From Alisma plantago-aquatica (Eukaryota; Streptophyta; Magnoliopsida; Alismatales; Alismataceae), in NCBI GenBank assembly GCA_963693085.1, contig OY856409.1:299998558-300062557 (forward strand): a stretch of DNA of 64,000 nt, given 5' to 3'. Shown piece by piece: positions 1-12,400 of this stretch. Under the pieces are notes generated by a model that did no database searches, had not been told where the DNA came from, and worked only from the letters and a program-made list of their open reading frames with translations. Made by a program: the position numbers and the translations under genes. How positions within the stretch are numbered: position 1 is the first letter of the stretch; each line of letters starts with the position of its first letter.

Positions 1-964
1 CAAACAATATTTTCATCAATGGTAGGAATATAATAGCAATTCACTAATTCTATTACATGCCCATCAGGCTAAATGACATAATACAATTGTAGTGGCAACA
101 ACTCTTGCTCTGCACAATTATAGCTTACTTCTTTTCAGGTCCTAAAGTGGAGTTCTCTATCTCCTTCTTCTTCCTGAGTTCCTTTATGTAAAGATGACAA
201 TTCCTTTTCTAATGTCCAAGATGGTGACATTGGTGGCACTTTCCTTCCTTATTCACTCCTCCCTTAGATTTCAGTGTAGAATTAGCTTCTGACTAGATTT
301 AAAACTACTCTTTGCTTTGCCTTTGCCCTTGGACTTCCCTCTGTTGATCATCATCAAATATTTGAGTTTGTCCTTCTTCATCTGCGCTTCAGTTGTCCTC
401 GACATGCCAATTAATTCTGACAATAGCTTGTCAGAATCATTGATGTTGTAGTCCATGACAAACTGGTAGTATGATTTTGACAGTGATTGTAGAAGGCCAA
501 CTCTTGACCTGAGGGAAATCCCAATCTTGCAAGGTTCTCCACATACTGAATCAGCGTGAGTGTATGGGGACCTACTAGATCTCCTTCAGCCATATTACAC
601 TTGAACAATGCCTTTGAGATATTAAATCTCTCTTGTCTTGCATGATCTTGGTACATGTTATTAAGATGTGTTACCATCTCAATAACATCTATGTTCTCAT
701 GCTGTCTCTGCAACTCATAGTTCATTGAGCATAGAATCATGTACTTGACATTCACGACATCTTCAAAGTGCTTATAATAAGCATCCAAGTCAGCCTTAGG
801 TGTGGTGGGAGTGGGTTCATCTAGATTTGGTGCCTCTAGGAATAGAGCTTGCACTCTTGAGTGAGAATGATTCTTAATGTCCAGAAATAGTCATGGAAGT
901 TTTTTTCATTCAGATTGTCCTTCTCAAAGACCAATCGCAAAGAAAACATATTTTTGTTTTCCAT
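1..964 (-). pseudogene. Ty1/copia gag-pol remnant
   Basis: Reading leftwards from an ATG at 964, the start MENKNMFSLRLVFEKDNLNEK resembles copia gag N-termini. The frame then shifts into a long open stretch (854-411) with the copia gag signatures ELQRQHENID, QARQERF-like DHARQERFNISKALF and GDLVGPHTLTLIQYVENLARLGFP. A second shift gives 456-271, with MSRTTEAQMKKDK and a Lys/Ser-rich tail as found before the gag zinc knuckle. The rest (270-1) is degenerate and probably leads towards the pre-integrase region. In intact elements this protein forms the cytoplasmic virus-like particle. At least two frameshifts make it non-functional. The 3' part lies outside the window. The family call is firm; the lineage is not resolved. 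Confidence 0.85.
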
Positions 965-1324
965 TGGACTCTACAAAAGAAATATTGCAATTTGTGTCAA
1001 ACCATTTTTTATTTAATTAGATAAGTTTGACAATATTAATAAGTCTTTTCATTAATTATTGCTCCCACTATTTTATTCTAATTGATATCCCTCATATATC
1101 AATTCAAAAGATTGTAGCATACAACCTTCTAGTAAGCCAAGACCCAAAACAAGTTAATTATTACCCAGCCAACACCAATTCCATCACCAATTATTAAGGT
1201 AGGTAGCTTTTGCCTGTTTCATCTAATGCAATTTTTGGATAGATGGTATGCACAAATCTTTTCCATAGTCATCTGCATGCTTCTAGGTACTTAATCTCAT
1301 TAAGGTCACCTATTTAAGTCTGAC
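965..1324 (-). other. Non-coding flank upstream of copia gag
   Basis: An AT-rich stretch without coding potential. By position it should be the 5' leader of the copia remnant. It is interrupted at 1325-1330 by the solo LTR and should resume at 14389. No primer-binding site was recognised in it. Confidence 0.4.
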
Positions 1325-1329
1325 CCAAA
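1325..1329. repeat. Target-site duplication, left copy (solo LTR)
   Basis: CCAAA directly precedes the LTR start TGTAAGGCCCC. The identical CCAAA follows the LTR end at 14384-14388. Confidence 0.8.
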
Positions 1330-1589
1330 TGTAAGGCCCCTGACCTAGATTAGTGCTTGAGTATGCTTGATTTGTATAATAAGATTCTTAGAATCTTAAT
1401 CTGATCCCTTGATATGCTTTGTTAACATGTGACAATCTTATGTTTTCATTTTGGTCCTATTCTGATGATGTGTGAGCTTTGTATGCTTGTTTTGGACCCA
1501 GTTGTAATTTACCCAAGTTGAGGGGTTATTTTGCATTTTGTCACATGTTGAGTGTGCCCTTAGTTCTTTAGCATCATGAGAGAGAGAGA

Positions 1590-1860
1590 ATGATGTTATG
1601 GGGTGCCTTTTTGGACCTTGGTTGATGAGGTGGCATCATGTGGTGATGCTAAGGTTTCTAGGGTTTGCTTGGTATCGACCTTGATGAGCTTTGTTGTGTG
1701 TCTCGACCTTGAGGTGTGTTTTTGGTGTGTCTCGATAGAGACACATTGCTTGAGTGTTGTTGTTTTGACCTTCATGGTATTGGGGTCTTGTTGGTCGAGA
1801 CAGTTGTCTCCTTGTGGTGTCTCGACCAAGCTTGTTTAGTGACCTTTTGTTGTGGTAGAG
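1590..1860 (+). repeat. Degenerate GGTCTCGACC/GGTCGAGAC array in the solo LTR
   Basis: Irregularly spaced variants of TCTCGACC and GGTCGAGAC recur through this stretch, for example GGTATCGACC, TCTCGACC, GGTCGAGACA and TCTCGACCAAG. They occur on both strands, so the array is a set of imperfect palindromic half-sites. It lies upstream of the TATA-like site at 10954 once L1 is removed. Confidence 0.7.
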
Positions 1861-1896
1861 ACAAGGTATCTTGAGGTTTGTTTCGAACCCTAGGGT

Positions 1897-1901
1897 GATG
1901 G
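1897..1901. repeat. Target-site duplication, left copy (L1)
   Basis: GATGG directly precedes the L1 LTR start TGTAAAG. The identical GATGG follows the other LTR at 10793-10797. Confidence 0.9.
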
Positions 1902-4900
1902 TGTAAAGAAGTGAAATCAATCCACCTCTCTACTAATAACAACGGTAAACAAAACTCAATTTTGGATAGCAGCGGAAGATAAAATTTTGACTATATTCAA
2001 TTTCAAATAAAGTGTACATAAAAATTTCCCCAATATGGGTGTACATACTTTATACAAAATTAGGATCTAAGTAGAGGGAAACTAGACTACTCCACTTTTG
2101 TCTCCAAGCAACACATCCATCAGCCAAGTCCATGCCCGAGCTATGATCTTCATTCCATATCCAACACCTTGCTCCACATCTGGGTGGTTGGGAAGGCACC
2201 CAGCAAAAAGGGAAGGAAAATAAAAGTATGTGTCACTAAACTATACTAAAGGTGACAAGGTAAATATAACAATTAAATTAGGCTAGGGATTCATCAAAAG
2301 ATGAGACATCAAAAGAATGAGGCCATATATATATAAAAAAGAATATTTCAATAGATGCTTGCCATAAACAAAGTAAAATAACAACATTGCATGTATGATT
2401 AATATTGACTATCTTAACTATGTAGGGTTGAGACACCTACCAGACCTTCAACCAAAGGGTGAGGGGAGAATAACACATTCTCAGTCACCTGCACATATTT
2501 CATGTGCGGGGGAGAATAACACGTTCCCCAGGGGAGAAATAACACATTCCCCAACTATGGGTGGTTGTACATACAAGTACCACTACACTAGTTAATTAGT
2601 CTAATAAAATCAACATACTAGAAGTAACAACAATATCAAATAGAAGAAAGCAGTGGGATACCAAGACCTAAGAATAATATTCCAAACTGATCATGAGGCA
2701 AGTATAGCAAGAGAATCATGAAGATATGATATAAGGTGCAAATAAGCCTCATTATGGAAACATAGGTAATGGAACAAATAATTCCCAACTGAAGTGTATT
2801 ATGCACATACCTTATTCTTTAGAATTCTAGAATAACTTTTCATAACTTTTACACGAGATCAGTTCCACTTTCCCTAATATGACCATCATATTTATGTATT
2901 AGATATATGTATATTCGTTAAAGGCTTAAAACCTCAAAACCATCGACTTTTTCCACAAACGATCGAATTAAACTCTAAAAACCTCACTATTGTCTTAGTT
3001 ACGTTCTTCTGATCAAAATAACATATATATTTGTATATTTTCAAGTTACTGACTTTTTAGGCTATTTTCCATATTTTGAAGTAATTTAATTCATCCTTAA
3101 AAAACACATATTCGAAAATATAAGAATCAAATCACGAAAGTATTTTTTAGATAGATCTCGTTCTCCTGATTTCAAAACATATCTTACTTTTATTTTTTGA
3201 CCAACGAATCAGAAGATACGAATTTTCTAAGACGGACCAATGATAACTTGCCACGTAGGCACATCATTTGAAAAAAAAAGACCGGAGTGCCCCCACACGA
3301 GCACAACAAGAGAAGAGAGGAGAGTGTGGGGGTAGAAACGTAAAAAAACCACGGGTTGTCTTCCCCAACCCAGCCCACGCCATGGCTGCGAGCAAGCAGC
3401 AGCTTGTTTGGGGAAAGATTGGGCATTTGAAGTGCAAGCATGCGATGGAAAACTCAGAGTAAGATGAACTCGATGGTACCTTTGATTGTGCTGATGATGG
3501 AGAGAGCAAGGAGAGAAGAGCGCCACAAGTTCAGCGTCCTCGGTGGCTCGCAGCAGGGTCAAATGCCAACGAAACGCAAAATTGATTGTGGGGTTGAGTT
3601 GCTAAGGTGACGACGGATCTAGGAGTATGGATATTTATAGGCAAGGAGACCTAGACTAGGGTTTACATAATAGACGGTCGAAGCTTGGGAGCAAGATTTG
3701 GGGTTTTCTCGAATCTTCGTCAAAAAGTAAAAATTTTGGGATAATGTGGTGCGAAATCGAGAGAGGAATCTATAGCAACAAAAATCAATCAATTTCATCG
3801 AGAGATGAGAGAGATATTGTGATTTTAAAATCGACCAAAACCGCGGCCTGTTTCCTATTTGGCCCAAGGTAGATCATGACCCGTGGATCATCAGATCAAG
3901 ATCCAACGGCTGATGGCTCGCGCGACATATTAAATTAAAGTCCTTAACCAAATCGAATTACAAATAAAGTGGAACATTAAATCTTTAAATGAATTTCTCT
4001 CTCTTTGTTTGGAGGCCCAAACGTTAACCAAAAATTACCAAATTTTATATTCTGACTTATTTTGATGCGTAAAATCCAAATATAGAGTTAATTTTTCCTT
4101 TTGAGAATATTTATTGTGTTAAATAATTCAAAATATATTTTCTCTTTCCTCCTTTATATATGACTCTATGATTATCCAAAAATTACAAAACTTCACCCAT
4201 AACTCATATTAAGTATGTTGAATACGAATTTGTCATTATTTCCATTTGTTGAAGTTGTTTGTTATTTTAAAAAAATGAATTTAAAGTTTTGCACACTTTC
4301 TCTCTCCTAAATTTATCGTCTCATCAAGTATTTTCCAAATTGATTAAAAATTCATCCAAAGGTCTATTTTAACATATAGAATACGAGTTTGTAATTATTA
4401 TATTTTTTGAATAATTTTATTATTTTATTTAATTCATTTAAAATGTATCACTTATTTAACATTTTAATTTATTAGAGGCATCTAGAAACCTTATAAAATT
4501 ATAAAACTTGGTATATAAGCAATAATAAACGTGTGTAACACGATTTTAGCATTAAATAATTTTTTCAACATATATTTAATATTTTTGGTCTTTAAGTCAT
4601 TTTCTCTCTCCTGAATAAAATAAAATATTAAACACTGTCCAAATTAAATGCAAATTTGCCCAAAGGCTTATTTTTATGTTGAGATTATGAATCTGGAGTT
4701 ATTTTTCTAATTTGAGGACATTAGATATTTTATTTCACCTTATTGGCTTATTTCCCATTATCTTGTAATAAATACTTTAATATATTTATTTATTATCCAA
4801 AATAGATGATACTTGTCCATTAAGCAACTTTTAAGTCAAGAAAACGAAATTGATATATTTATTATCGAAATTGTCTTCTTGGGTTTCTATTTAGGATTTT

Positions 4901-5280
4901 TGGAACAATATATTCCTCATTATCTTCTTTTATCCAAAATATTCCATATTATCCCCAATTATTGCATTTATCATCTCCTTTATTTATATTTCGGGATTTT
5001 CTTTCTTTTTCATATTCTAAAAAGCACTAGAAATTTCTAGGACGAATTTATTTATTCTTTTTATCACTTAAGTGGATATTTTGCATATTTGACCCATTAC
5101 TAAGCTTCCACTGAGGTATTTGTGCATAAACCCAAATATTGGAATAAAAGGTGAACAAATGTTCATTAAACCATCATATTATCCACAAATTAAATAGAAA
5201 GGTCAAAGAGGATAGAAATGAAAGGAAAAGATGGAAAAGAGGACCAAAAAGGCAAAATTCCCAGAATTCAGTATGTTACA
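1902..5280 (-). repeat. L1 3' LTR (left copy)
   Basis: 3379 bp, nearly collinear with 7298-10792. Scattered substitutions are visible by eye, so the insertion is not brand new. No coding capacity. The short ORFs on both strands around 3190-3560 come from a GC-richer patch that the other LTR also carries, and they are not conserved as proteins. Confidence 0.92.
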
Positions 5281-5305
5281 GCAGTCCACCCCTTAAAGAG
5301 GATTT
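5281..5305 (-). other. L1 polypurine tract
   Basis: On the minus strand, TTTAAGGGGTGGACTGC runs directly into the LTR start TGTAACATAC. A purine-rich tract at this point primes plus-strand DNA synthesis in LTR elements. Confidence 0.75.
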
Positions 5306-7280
5306 CGTCCCCGAAATCACTAGCAATTAGGGAAGGGTGAGTTTGCAACCTCACATCACAAAACTTCAAGTTGTTCCTCCACCAAAACTTATAATTCAAC
5401 TACGCCTAAGGGTTTAGAAACTTCACATACAGCTCATCGTAGGTTGGCTTCTCAAGGATCACTTAGGGTTCCACTATTAAGATATTCTTTTTAAGAGATT
5501 TAACTTTATTTATATTTTTGACTTATTAACATTATATTCATTATGATAACACATTGTCATCATTATTTTAATTATGTCATGTCACATTCACTTAGTTGCC
5601 AAAAAGAATTATATTTCATTATTATGCACAATTAGAGGTTACTAAATTATCTCAACATTCATTATTATATTTGATCATTGTCCTTAATAATTCAGATTTA
5701 TACTTCCTTATCCTCATATTATCACTTTATTAATTATAACAAATTATTTTACATGAATATAAGACATTCTATCCAATTTGTCGTTAAGCATACAATTATT
5801 TCAATTAATGTCACATTAGTTACTTATATTCATATTAACGTTGTTACAATGTCACCTTATCTTTATTGCTCACATTAATGTCATCATTAATCATTATTCA
5901 TATTTATTCATTTATATTATTTATTTTGCACATTTATGTGAATTCCAATCATCTCATATTCATATTGAATCGATTATATGTATTTTAATGATCAAGGTGG
6001 AACATATGTCATATTAATGATTTGATTCATATTAAGTGACTAATAACATGTATATTAGTTAACAAGGTAACATGTGTTTTGTATTAATGACTTGATTAAT
6101 AAGTGGTTAAATGATTATATATATATCATTTATGTGTATCAAGGTATGTTAACTGATTGTAGCACTTAACATCATCAATGTATCATGAAAGGCATTAAAG
6201 ATGTATAGATTAGGGTTAGATATTACAACTTAGGGTTTAGGTCAACATGACCATTATATTGCACTTATTCATTTCTTGGCATGCATTAAGTTATGAATTA
6301 TAACCTTACTCATCATATCATTAGGGTTTATTAGTTCACGACATTATTAACATCTTACTTATTGACAATTAGCATTTATATTCATATTATGTGCATTGGA
6401 TATTCATTAGGGTTCAAGAATATGATTTATTCCTTAGATGATAATTATGTGTTCATTAATATATAAACAAGCACGTTAGGGTTACAACTATATCTTGTTT
6501 GGTCAAAACCAAAGATCCAAGCACACTAACCACCTAAGTATGAGGTTAGGGTTTCTAAAGATAGATTAGATAGACTTGAAGATGTTATAGGGTTCCATCC
6601 CCCTAAATAGGATTTCGTCCTCAAAATCTAACTACTCAAACATCATCAACTAACCATACTCCATCCCTTAAAGGGTTTCACCTACTATACTAGGGTTAAA
6701 TGATAAGTCTAACTAAACCATTATCAAGATCCATCACACTTCCATTGCACACTCTGATATCTTTCCAAACACCCAAACTCTAAGGTCTAGGTTCTAGGGA
6801 CATAAGGAAACTATCTTGGTATCCATCCTCAAACAAATCAAATTAGGGTTCCCAAAGATATACATCTTAGAATCTAAGGTCACTATTGCCTAAAAGCAAA
6901 CTATTTTGGGCAATTCGTATCAGCGCAGGCCAGGCCGGTATCATATGGGCACGGGAGTCCTCGTATACCAAGCTAGTGGTGTGGAGGAAAATTTTTCCAG
7001 CCCCCGAAATCCTGATCCTTTCTAGACACCCTTGCTTCAACTGCATGCCCTAATAGTTTCCTAAAGGCAAACCTAAACAAAATCAAGTTATGCATATTTT
7101 AATTATAGGTATTTTAGGATTTTATTCATCAAGGTTCTAATGTAGAACTATTAGTTCCTAAGTCAACCTATCATCAAGGTAGATCAAATCTAGGGCAAAC
7201 ATGTAACTTAAGGGAAACTATGTAAATCTAGGGTTCTATCTAGGGAGACAAAATGAAATAGTCAAAGATCTGACTACCAT

Positions 7281-7294
7281 TGGCTCTGATACCA
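7281..7294 (-). other. L1 primer-binding site, initiator tRNA-Met
   Basis: The minus strand reads TGGTATCAGAGCCA, three bases from the LTR. TGGTATCAGAGC is complementary to the 3' end of plant initiator tRNA-Met, which primes minus-strand synthesis in many plant LTR elements. It fixes the minus orientation. Confidence 0.92.
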
Positions 7295-7717
7295 TGTTGT
7301 AAAGAAGTGAAGTCAATCCACCTCTCTACTAATAACAATGGTAAACAAAACTCAATTTTGGATAGCGTCGGAAGATAAAATTTTGACTATATTCAATTTC
7401 AAATAAAGTGTACATAAAAATTTCCCCAGTATGGGTGTACATACTTTATACAAAATGAGGATCTAAGTAGAGGGAAACTAGACTACTCCACTTTTGTCTC
7501 CAAGCAACACATACATCAGCCAAGTCCATGCCCAAGCTATGATCTTCATTCCATATCCAACACCTTGCTCCACATCTGGGTGGTTGGGAAGGCGCCCAGC
7601 AAAAAGGGAAGGAAAATAAAAGTATGTGTCACTAAACTATACTAAAGGTGACAAGGTAAATATAACAATTAAATTAGGCTAGGGATTCATCAAAAGATGA
7701 GACATCAAAAGAATGAG

Positions 7718-7720
<3 letters not shown>

Positions 7721-7771
<51 letters not shown>
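7721..7771. repeat. AT dinucleotide microsatellite
   Basis: About 50 bp of uninterrupted AT. The same position in the left LTR (about 2323) has only a short ATATATATA. Confidence 0.97.
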
Positions 7772-7773
<2 letters not shown>

Positions 7774-8342
7774 AATATTTCAATAGATGATTGCCATAAA
7801 CAAAGTAAAATAACAACATTGCATGTATGATTAATATTGACTATCTTAACTATGTAGGGTTGAGGCACCTACCGGACCTTCAACCAAAGGGTGAGGGGAG
7901 AATAACACATTCTCAGTCACTTGCACATATTTCATGTACAGGGGAGAATAACACGTTCCCCAGGGGAGAAATAACACATTCCCCAACTATGAGTGGTTGT
8001 ACATACAAGTACCAGTACACTAGTTAATTAGTCTAATAAAATCAACATGCTAGAATAGATGGCAAGTAATAGCAATATCAAATAGAACAAAGCAGTGGGG
8101 TACCAAGACCCAAGAATAGTATTCCAAACTGATCATGAGGCAAGTATAGTAAGAGAATCATGAAGATATGATATAAGGTGCAAATAAGCCTCATTATGGA
8201 AACATAGGTAATGGAACAAATAATTCCCAACTGAAGTGTATTATGCACATACCTTATTCTTTAGAATTCTAGAATCACTTTTCATAACTTTTACACGAGA
8301 TTAGTTCCACTTTCCCTAATATGATCATCATATTTATGTATT

Positions 8343-8344
<2 letters not shown>

Positions 8345-8396
<52 letters not shown>
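8345..8396. repeat. AT dinucleotide microsatellite
   Basis: About 52 bp of AT. The left LTR has a short interrupted version near 2901-2912. Confidence 0.97.
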
Positions 8397-8399
<3 letters not shown>

Positions 8400-10792
8400 T
8401 TAAAGGCTTAAAACCTCAAAACCATCGAATTTTTTCACAAACAATTGAATTTGACTCTAAAAACCTCACTACTATCTTAGTTATGTTCTTCTGATCAAAA
8501 TAACATATATATTTATATATTTTTGAGTTACCAACTTTTTAGGCTATTTTCCATATTTTGAAGTAATTTAATTCATCCTTAAAAACACATATTGGAAAAT
8601 ATAAGAATCAAAATACAAAATTATTTTTGTTAGATAGATCTCGTTCTCCCGATTTCAAAACATATCTTACTTTTATTTTTCGACCGACGAATCAGAAGAT
8701 ACAAATTTTCTAAGACGAACCAATGATAACTTGCCACGTAGGCACATCATTTGAAAAAAAACAAACCAAAAGACTGGAGTGCCCCCGCACGAGCACAACA
8801 AGAGAAGAGAGGAGATTATGGGGGTAGAAACATAAAAAAACCACGGGTTGTCTTCCCCAACCCAGCCCACGCCATGGCTGTGAGCAAGCAGCAGTTTGCT
8901 TGGGGAAAGATTGGGCGTTTGCGCTATACTCAACCAAATTCGAAGTGCAAGTATAAGATGGAAAGCTCAGAGCAAGACGAACTCGATGGTACCTTTGATT
9001 GTGCTAACTATGGAGAGAGAAAGGAGAGAAGAGCACCGCAAGGTAAGCGTCCTCGGTGGCTCGCAGCAGGGTCAAACGCCAACGAAACGCGAAATTGATT
9101 GTGGGGTTGAGTTGCTAAGGTGACGACGGATCTAGGAGTATGGATATTTATAGGCAAGGAGACCTAGACTAGGGTTTACATAATCGACCATCGAAGCTTG
9201 TGGAGCAAGCTTTGGGGTTTTCTCGAATCTTCATCAAAACGTAACAATTTTGGGATAATGTGGTGCGAAATCGAGAGAGGAATCTATAGCAACAAAAATC
9301 AATCAATTTCATTGAGAGATGAGAGAGATATTGCAATTTTAAAATTGACCAAAACCACGGCCTATTTCCTATTTGGCCCGAGGTAGATGATGACCTGTGG
9401 ATCATCAGATCAAGATCCAACGGCTGATGGCTCGCGCGACATATTAAATTAAAGTCATTAACCAAATCAGATTGCAAATAAAGTGTAGCATTAAATCTTT
9501 AAATGAATTTCTCTCTTCGTTTGGAGGCCCAAATGTTAACCAAAAATTACCAAATTTTATATTATGACTTATTTTGATGCGTAGAATCCAAATATGGTGT
9601 TAGTTTTGCCTTTTGAGAATATTTAATGTGTTAAATAATTCACAATATATTTTCTCTTTCCTTCTTTATATATGACTCTATGATTATCCAAAAATTACAA
9701 AACTTCACCCATAACTCATATTAAGTATGTTGAATACGAATTTGTCATTATTTCCATTTTTTGAAGTTGTTTGTCATTTTAAAAAAATGATTTTAAAGTT
9801 TTGTACACTTTCTCTCTCCTAAATTTATCGTCTCATCAAATATTTTCCAAATTGATTAAAAATTCATCCAACGGTCTATTTTAACATGTAGAACACGAGT
9901 TTGGCATTATTATATTTTTTTGAAGAATTTTATTATTTTATTTAATTCATTTAAATTTTATCACTTATTTAATCTTTTAATTTATTATAGACATCTAGAA
10001 ACCTTCTAAAATATAAACTTTGTCTATAAGCAATAATAAACGTGTGGAACACGATTTTAGCATTAATTAATTTTTTTCAACATATATTTGATATTTTTGG
10101 TCTTTAAGTCATTTTCTCTCTCCTGAATAAAATAAAATATTAAACATTGACCACATTAAATGCAAATTTGCCCAAAGGCTTATTTTTATGTTTAGATTAT
10201 GAATCTGGAGTTATTTTTCTAATTTGAGGACATTAGATATTTTATTTCACCTTATTGGTTTATTTCCCATTATCTTGTAATAAAGGCTTTAATATATTTA
10301 TTTATTATCCAAATTAGATGATACTTGGCTATTAAGCAACTTTTAAGTCAAGAAAACGAAATTGATATATTTATTATCCAAATTATCTTCTTGGGTTTAT
10401 ATTTAGGATTTTTGGAACAATATATTCCTCATTATCTTCTTTTATCCAAAATATTTCATATTATCCCCAATTATTGCATTTATCGTCTCCTTTATTTATA
10501 TTTCGGGATTTTCTTTCTTTTTCATATTCTAAAAAGCACTATACATTTCTAGGACGAATTTATTTATTCTTTTTATCACTTAAGTGGATATTTTGCATAT
10601 TTGACCCATTACTAAGCTTCCACTGAGGTATTTGTGCATAAACCCAAATATTGGAATAAAAGGTGAACAAATGTTCATTAAACCATCATATTGTCCACAA
10701 ATTAAATAGAAAGGCCAAAAAGGATAGAAATGAAAGGAAAAGATGGAAAAGAGGACCAAAAAGACAAAATGCCCATAATTTAGTATGTTACA

Positions 10793-10797
10793 GATGG
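10793..10797. repeat. Target-site duplication, right copy (L1)
   Basis: GATGG, identical to 1897-1901. The solo LTR resumes from here. Confidence 0.9.
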
Positions 10798-10953
10798 TGA
10801 CCCAAGTGGTCAAGACCCCACCTAGGTATTATCACCATATGTTGCATGCATGCATATAGTGGTTGCATGTTAGTTTATTTTGTGTACAAGCATCTCTTTG
10901 GTGGTCTCTTATGTTGACACCTCACCCCTACCTTGCTTCCCTCCTCCTTTGAG

Positions 10954-10960
10954 TATATAA
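10954..10960 (+). promoter_or_regulatory. TATA-like box of the solo LTR
   Basis: TATATAA is followed by a CT-rich stretch typical of the start region of plant LTR transcripts. Without L1 it would lie a short distance downstream of the GGTCGAGAC array. Confidence 0.4.
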
Positions 10961-11999
10961 TCGTTCTCTTCTTCATGCAAGTATATTTTTTGGCCCTCTT
11001 TCTTCTCCCTTCTCTTGCCCTAGTCCTTTGATCTTGGTGGAGTAAAGAGGACTGATCTTGGGTGCTTTGGAGGTTGGCCAACCTTGCATGTGGAACTTTG
11101 GAACTTGATCACCTTCCTTGTGGTTATTCTTGGTGGTTTCTCTTCTTGATAAGTGGTTTGTTTCCCATGATCAAGTTTTTCCTTTGGAACCCCACCTTTC
11201 TTCTTCCCCTTTCTCAGTCGTAGATTGTGGACTATCCATGGTGGTCATTTTGAAATAGAACTCCTCATTACCAAGGGTCAGAGACCATGTTTTAACAAGG
11301 TGGCACCCAAGTGTGAGGAAATTTTCCTCTCTTCTCTCTTCTTTCCTCTTGGTTTAGCCTAGGGTTCCCTACCCTCTTTTCTTGAGCTATCTTTGACCTT
11401 GGTGTCTTCTTCTTCTTGAGGTGCTCTTGTGGCCGAGAGTTGAGATTTTGGTGGAGCTTCATATTCTTCATTGGTGATTGAGAGCTTAGAGCTTGTTCCT
11501 TCTCTTAAGGCAGATTATATAACTCTATAAATTCATCCATTACTTGCACCATAATATTGCTTGCATGCTAGTGTTTTTATCTCTAAAAATTGATGCTAAT
11601 TTTCTAGATAAAGTTATCATAACCTAGGGTTTAAGCCTTGTTAATAACCTCTTGATAGTTGCTTCATATCTTAAACCCAACTTTCTTGTACCTGACTTGT
11701 TATGTGTTGGTTAAGGTGGTTTTAATACATGCATCATGTTTCTTGGTTTCATCACCATGCTTTGGTTTGGCCTTTGTGTTTTTTTTAGGTTTCAGGTTGG
11801 TTTTCTTGAGGTTGAAGCTTGGTCTTTCTCCATCTAGTTGGTTTTCAAGAAGGTTCATATTGATCAGTTTTCAAGGTTGTGATTGCTTCTTGCATGGAGT
11901 TTTTCCACCTTGTTGGTGATGACCTTCCTTGATGCTAACCTTCTATTTTGAATGAGATTTATCTATGTTTTGATGTTGGCTAAGTGTTGTTAGGGGATC

Positions 12000-12400
12000 T
12001 TGACCTTGGTGGTCTCTGCACTTTGATCTTCTCTAGGTCGAAACACATGTGTTGTTCTTGGTCGAGACCTATGTTTTGGTTTTGGGTCGAGATGCATGCC
12101 TTGTTTCGGTCGTGACCCTTGGTTTTGTTTTGGTCAAGACATGCCATTGATGGTGGTCGAGACAACATGTGTGTAGCGATTGAGACTCATGGTCTTGTTG
12201 AGGTCGAGACTCTTGTTTTATGGATGGTCGAGACATGTGTTATGGTCATGGTCAAGATGCTTGTTTTGTACATGGTCAAGACACCTAATTTTGTGGTGAT
12301 CAAGACACGTGCTCTTGTCTTGGTCAAGACTCCTAGTTGGCTTGAGGTCAAGGCTCTTGCTTTGAGAGTGGTCGTGACACATGTTCGGTGGGTTGTTGAT
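12000..12400 (+). repeat. Second GGTCGAGAC array in the solo LTR
   Basis: About fifteen loosely spaced variants of GGTCGAGAC are present, including GGTCGTGACC, GGTCAAGAC and GGTCGAGATG. Spacing is roughly 20-35 bp. The ORFs over it (12119-12436 plus, 12460-12218 minus) are consequences of the repeat. Confidence 0.75.

Larger units (their letters stand above)
5281..7297 (-). other. L1 internal domain, non-coding
   Basis: About 2 kb of AT-rich sequence with no ORF resembling gag or pol. On the minus strand, 5300-5325 reads GATTTCGGGGACGAAATCC, the nucleotide signature of the last codons of Tekay/Del polyproteins. A diverged second copy of the same tail lies at about 6598-6632, and a further partial copy of the tract lies near 6660. 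This suggests the internal domain was assembled from repeated 3'-end fragments. Confidence 0.75.
1902..10792 (-). mobile_element. L1: complete large non-coding LTR retrotransposon (LARD-like)
   Basis: Two long direct repeats (1902-5280 and 7298-10792) start TGTAAAG, end ATGTTACA, and flank about 2 kb of sequence without gag or pol. A 5-bp duplication, GATGG, brackets the whole. The initiator tRNA-Met primer-binding site lies against the right LTR and a purine tract lies against the left LTR, so the element reads on the minus strand. Giant LTRs around a non-coding core fit the LARD class, which must borrow proteins in trans. The tail before the 3' LTR resembles the polyprotein end of Tekay/Del chromoviruses, the likely parents. 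It sits inside the solo LTR and is therefore younger than that insertion. Confidence 0.92.
7298..10792 (-). repeat. L1 5' LTR (right copy)
   Basis: 3495 bp, collinear with 1902-5280. Much of the length difference comes from two expanded AT microsatellites (7721-7771 and 8345-8396) that are short in the other copy. Confidence 0.92.

Noticed and set aside
7281..7294. tRNA-like sequences (also 30234, 45904, 21786, 61893)
   Set aside because: Only the 12-18 base complement of a tRNA 3' end is present; these are primer-binding sites, not tRNA genes.
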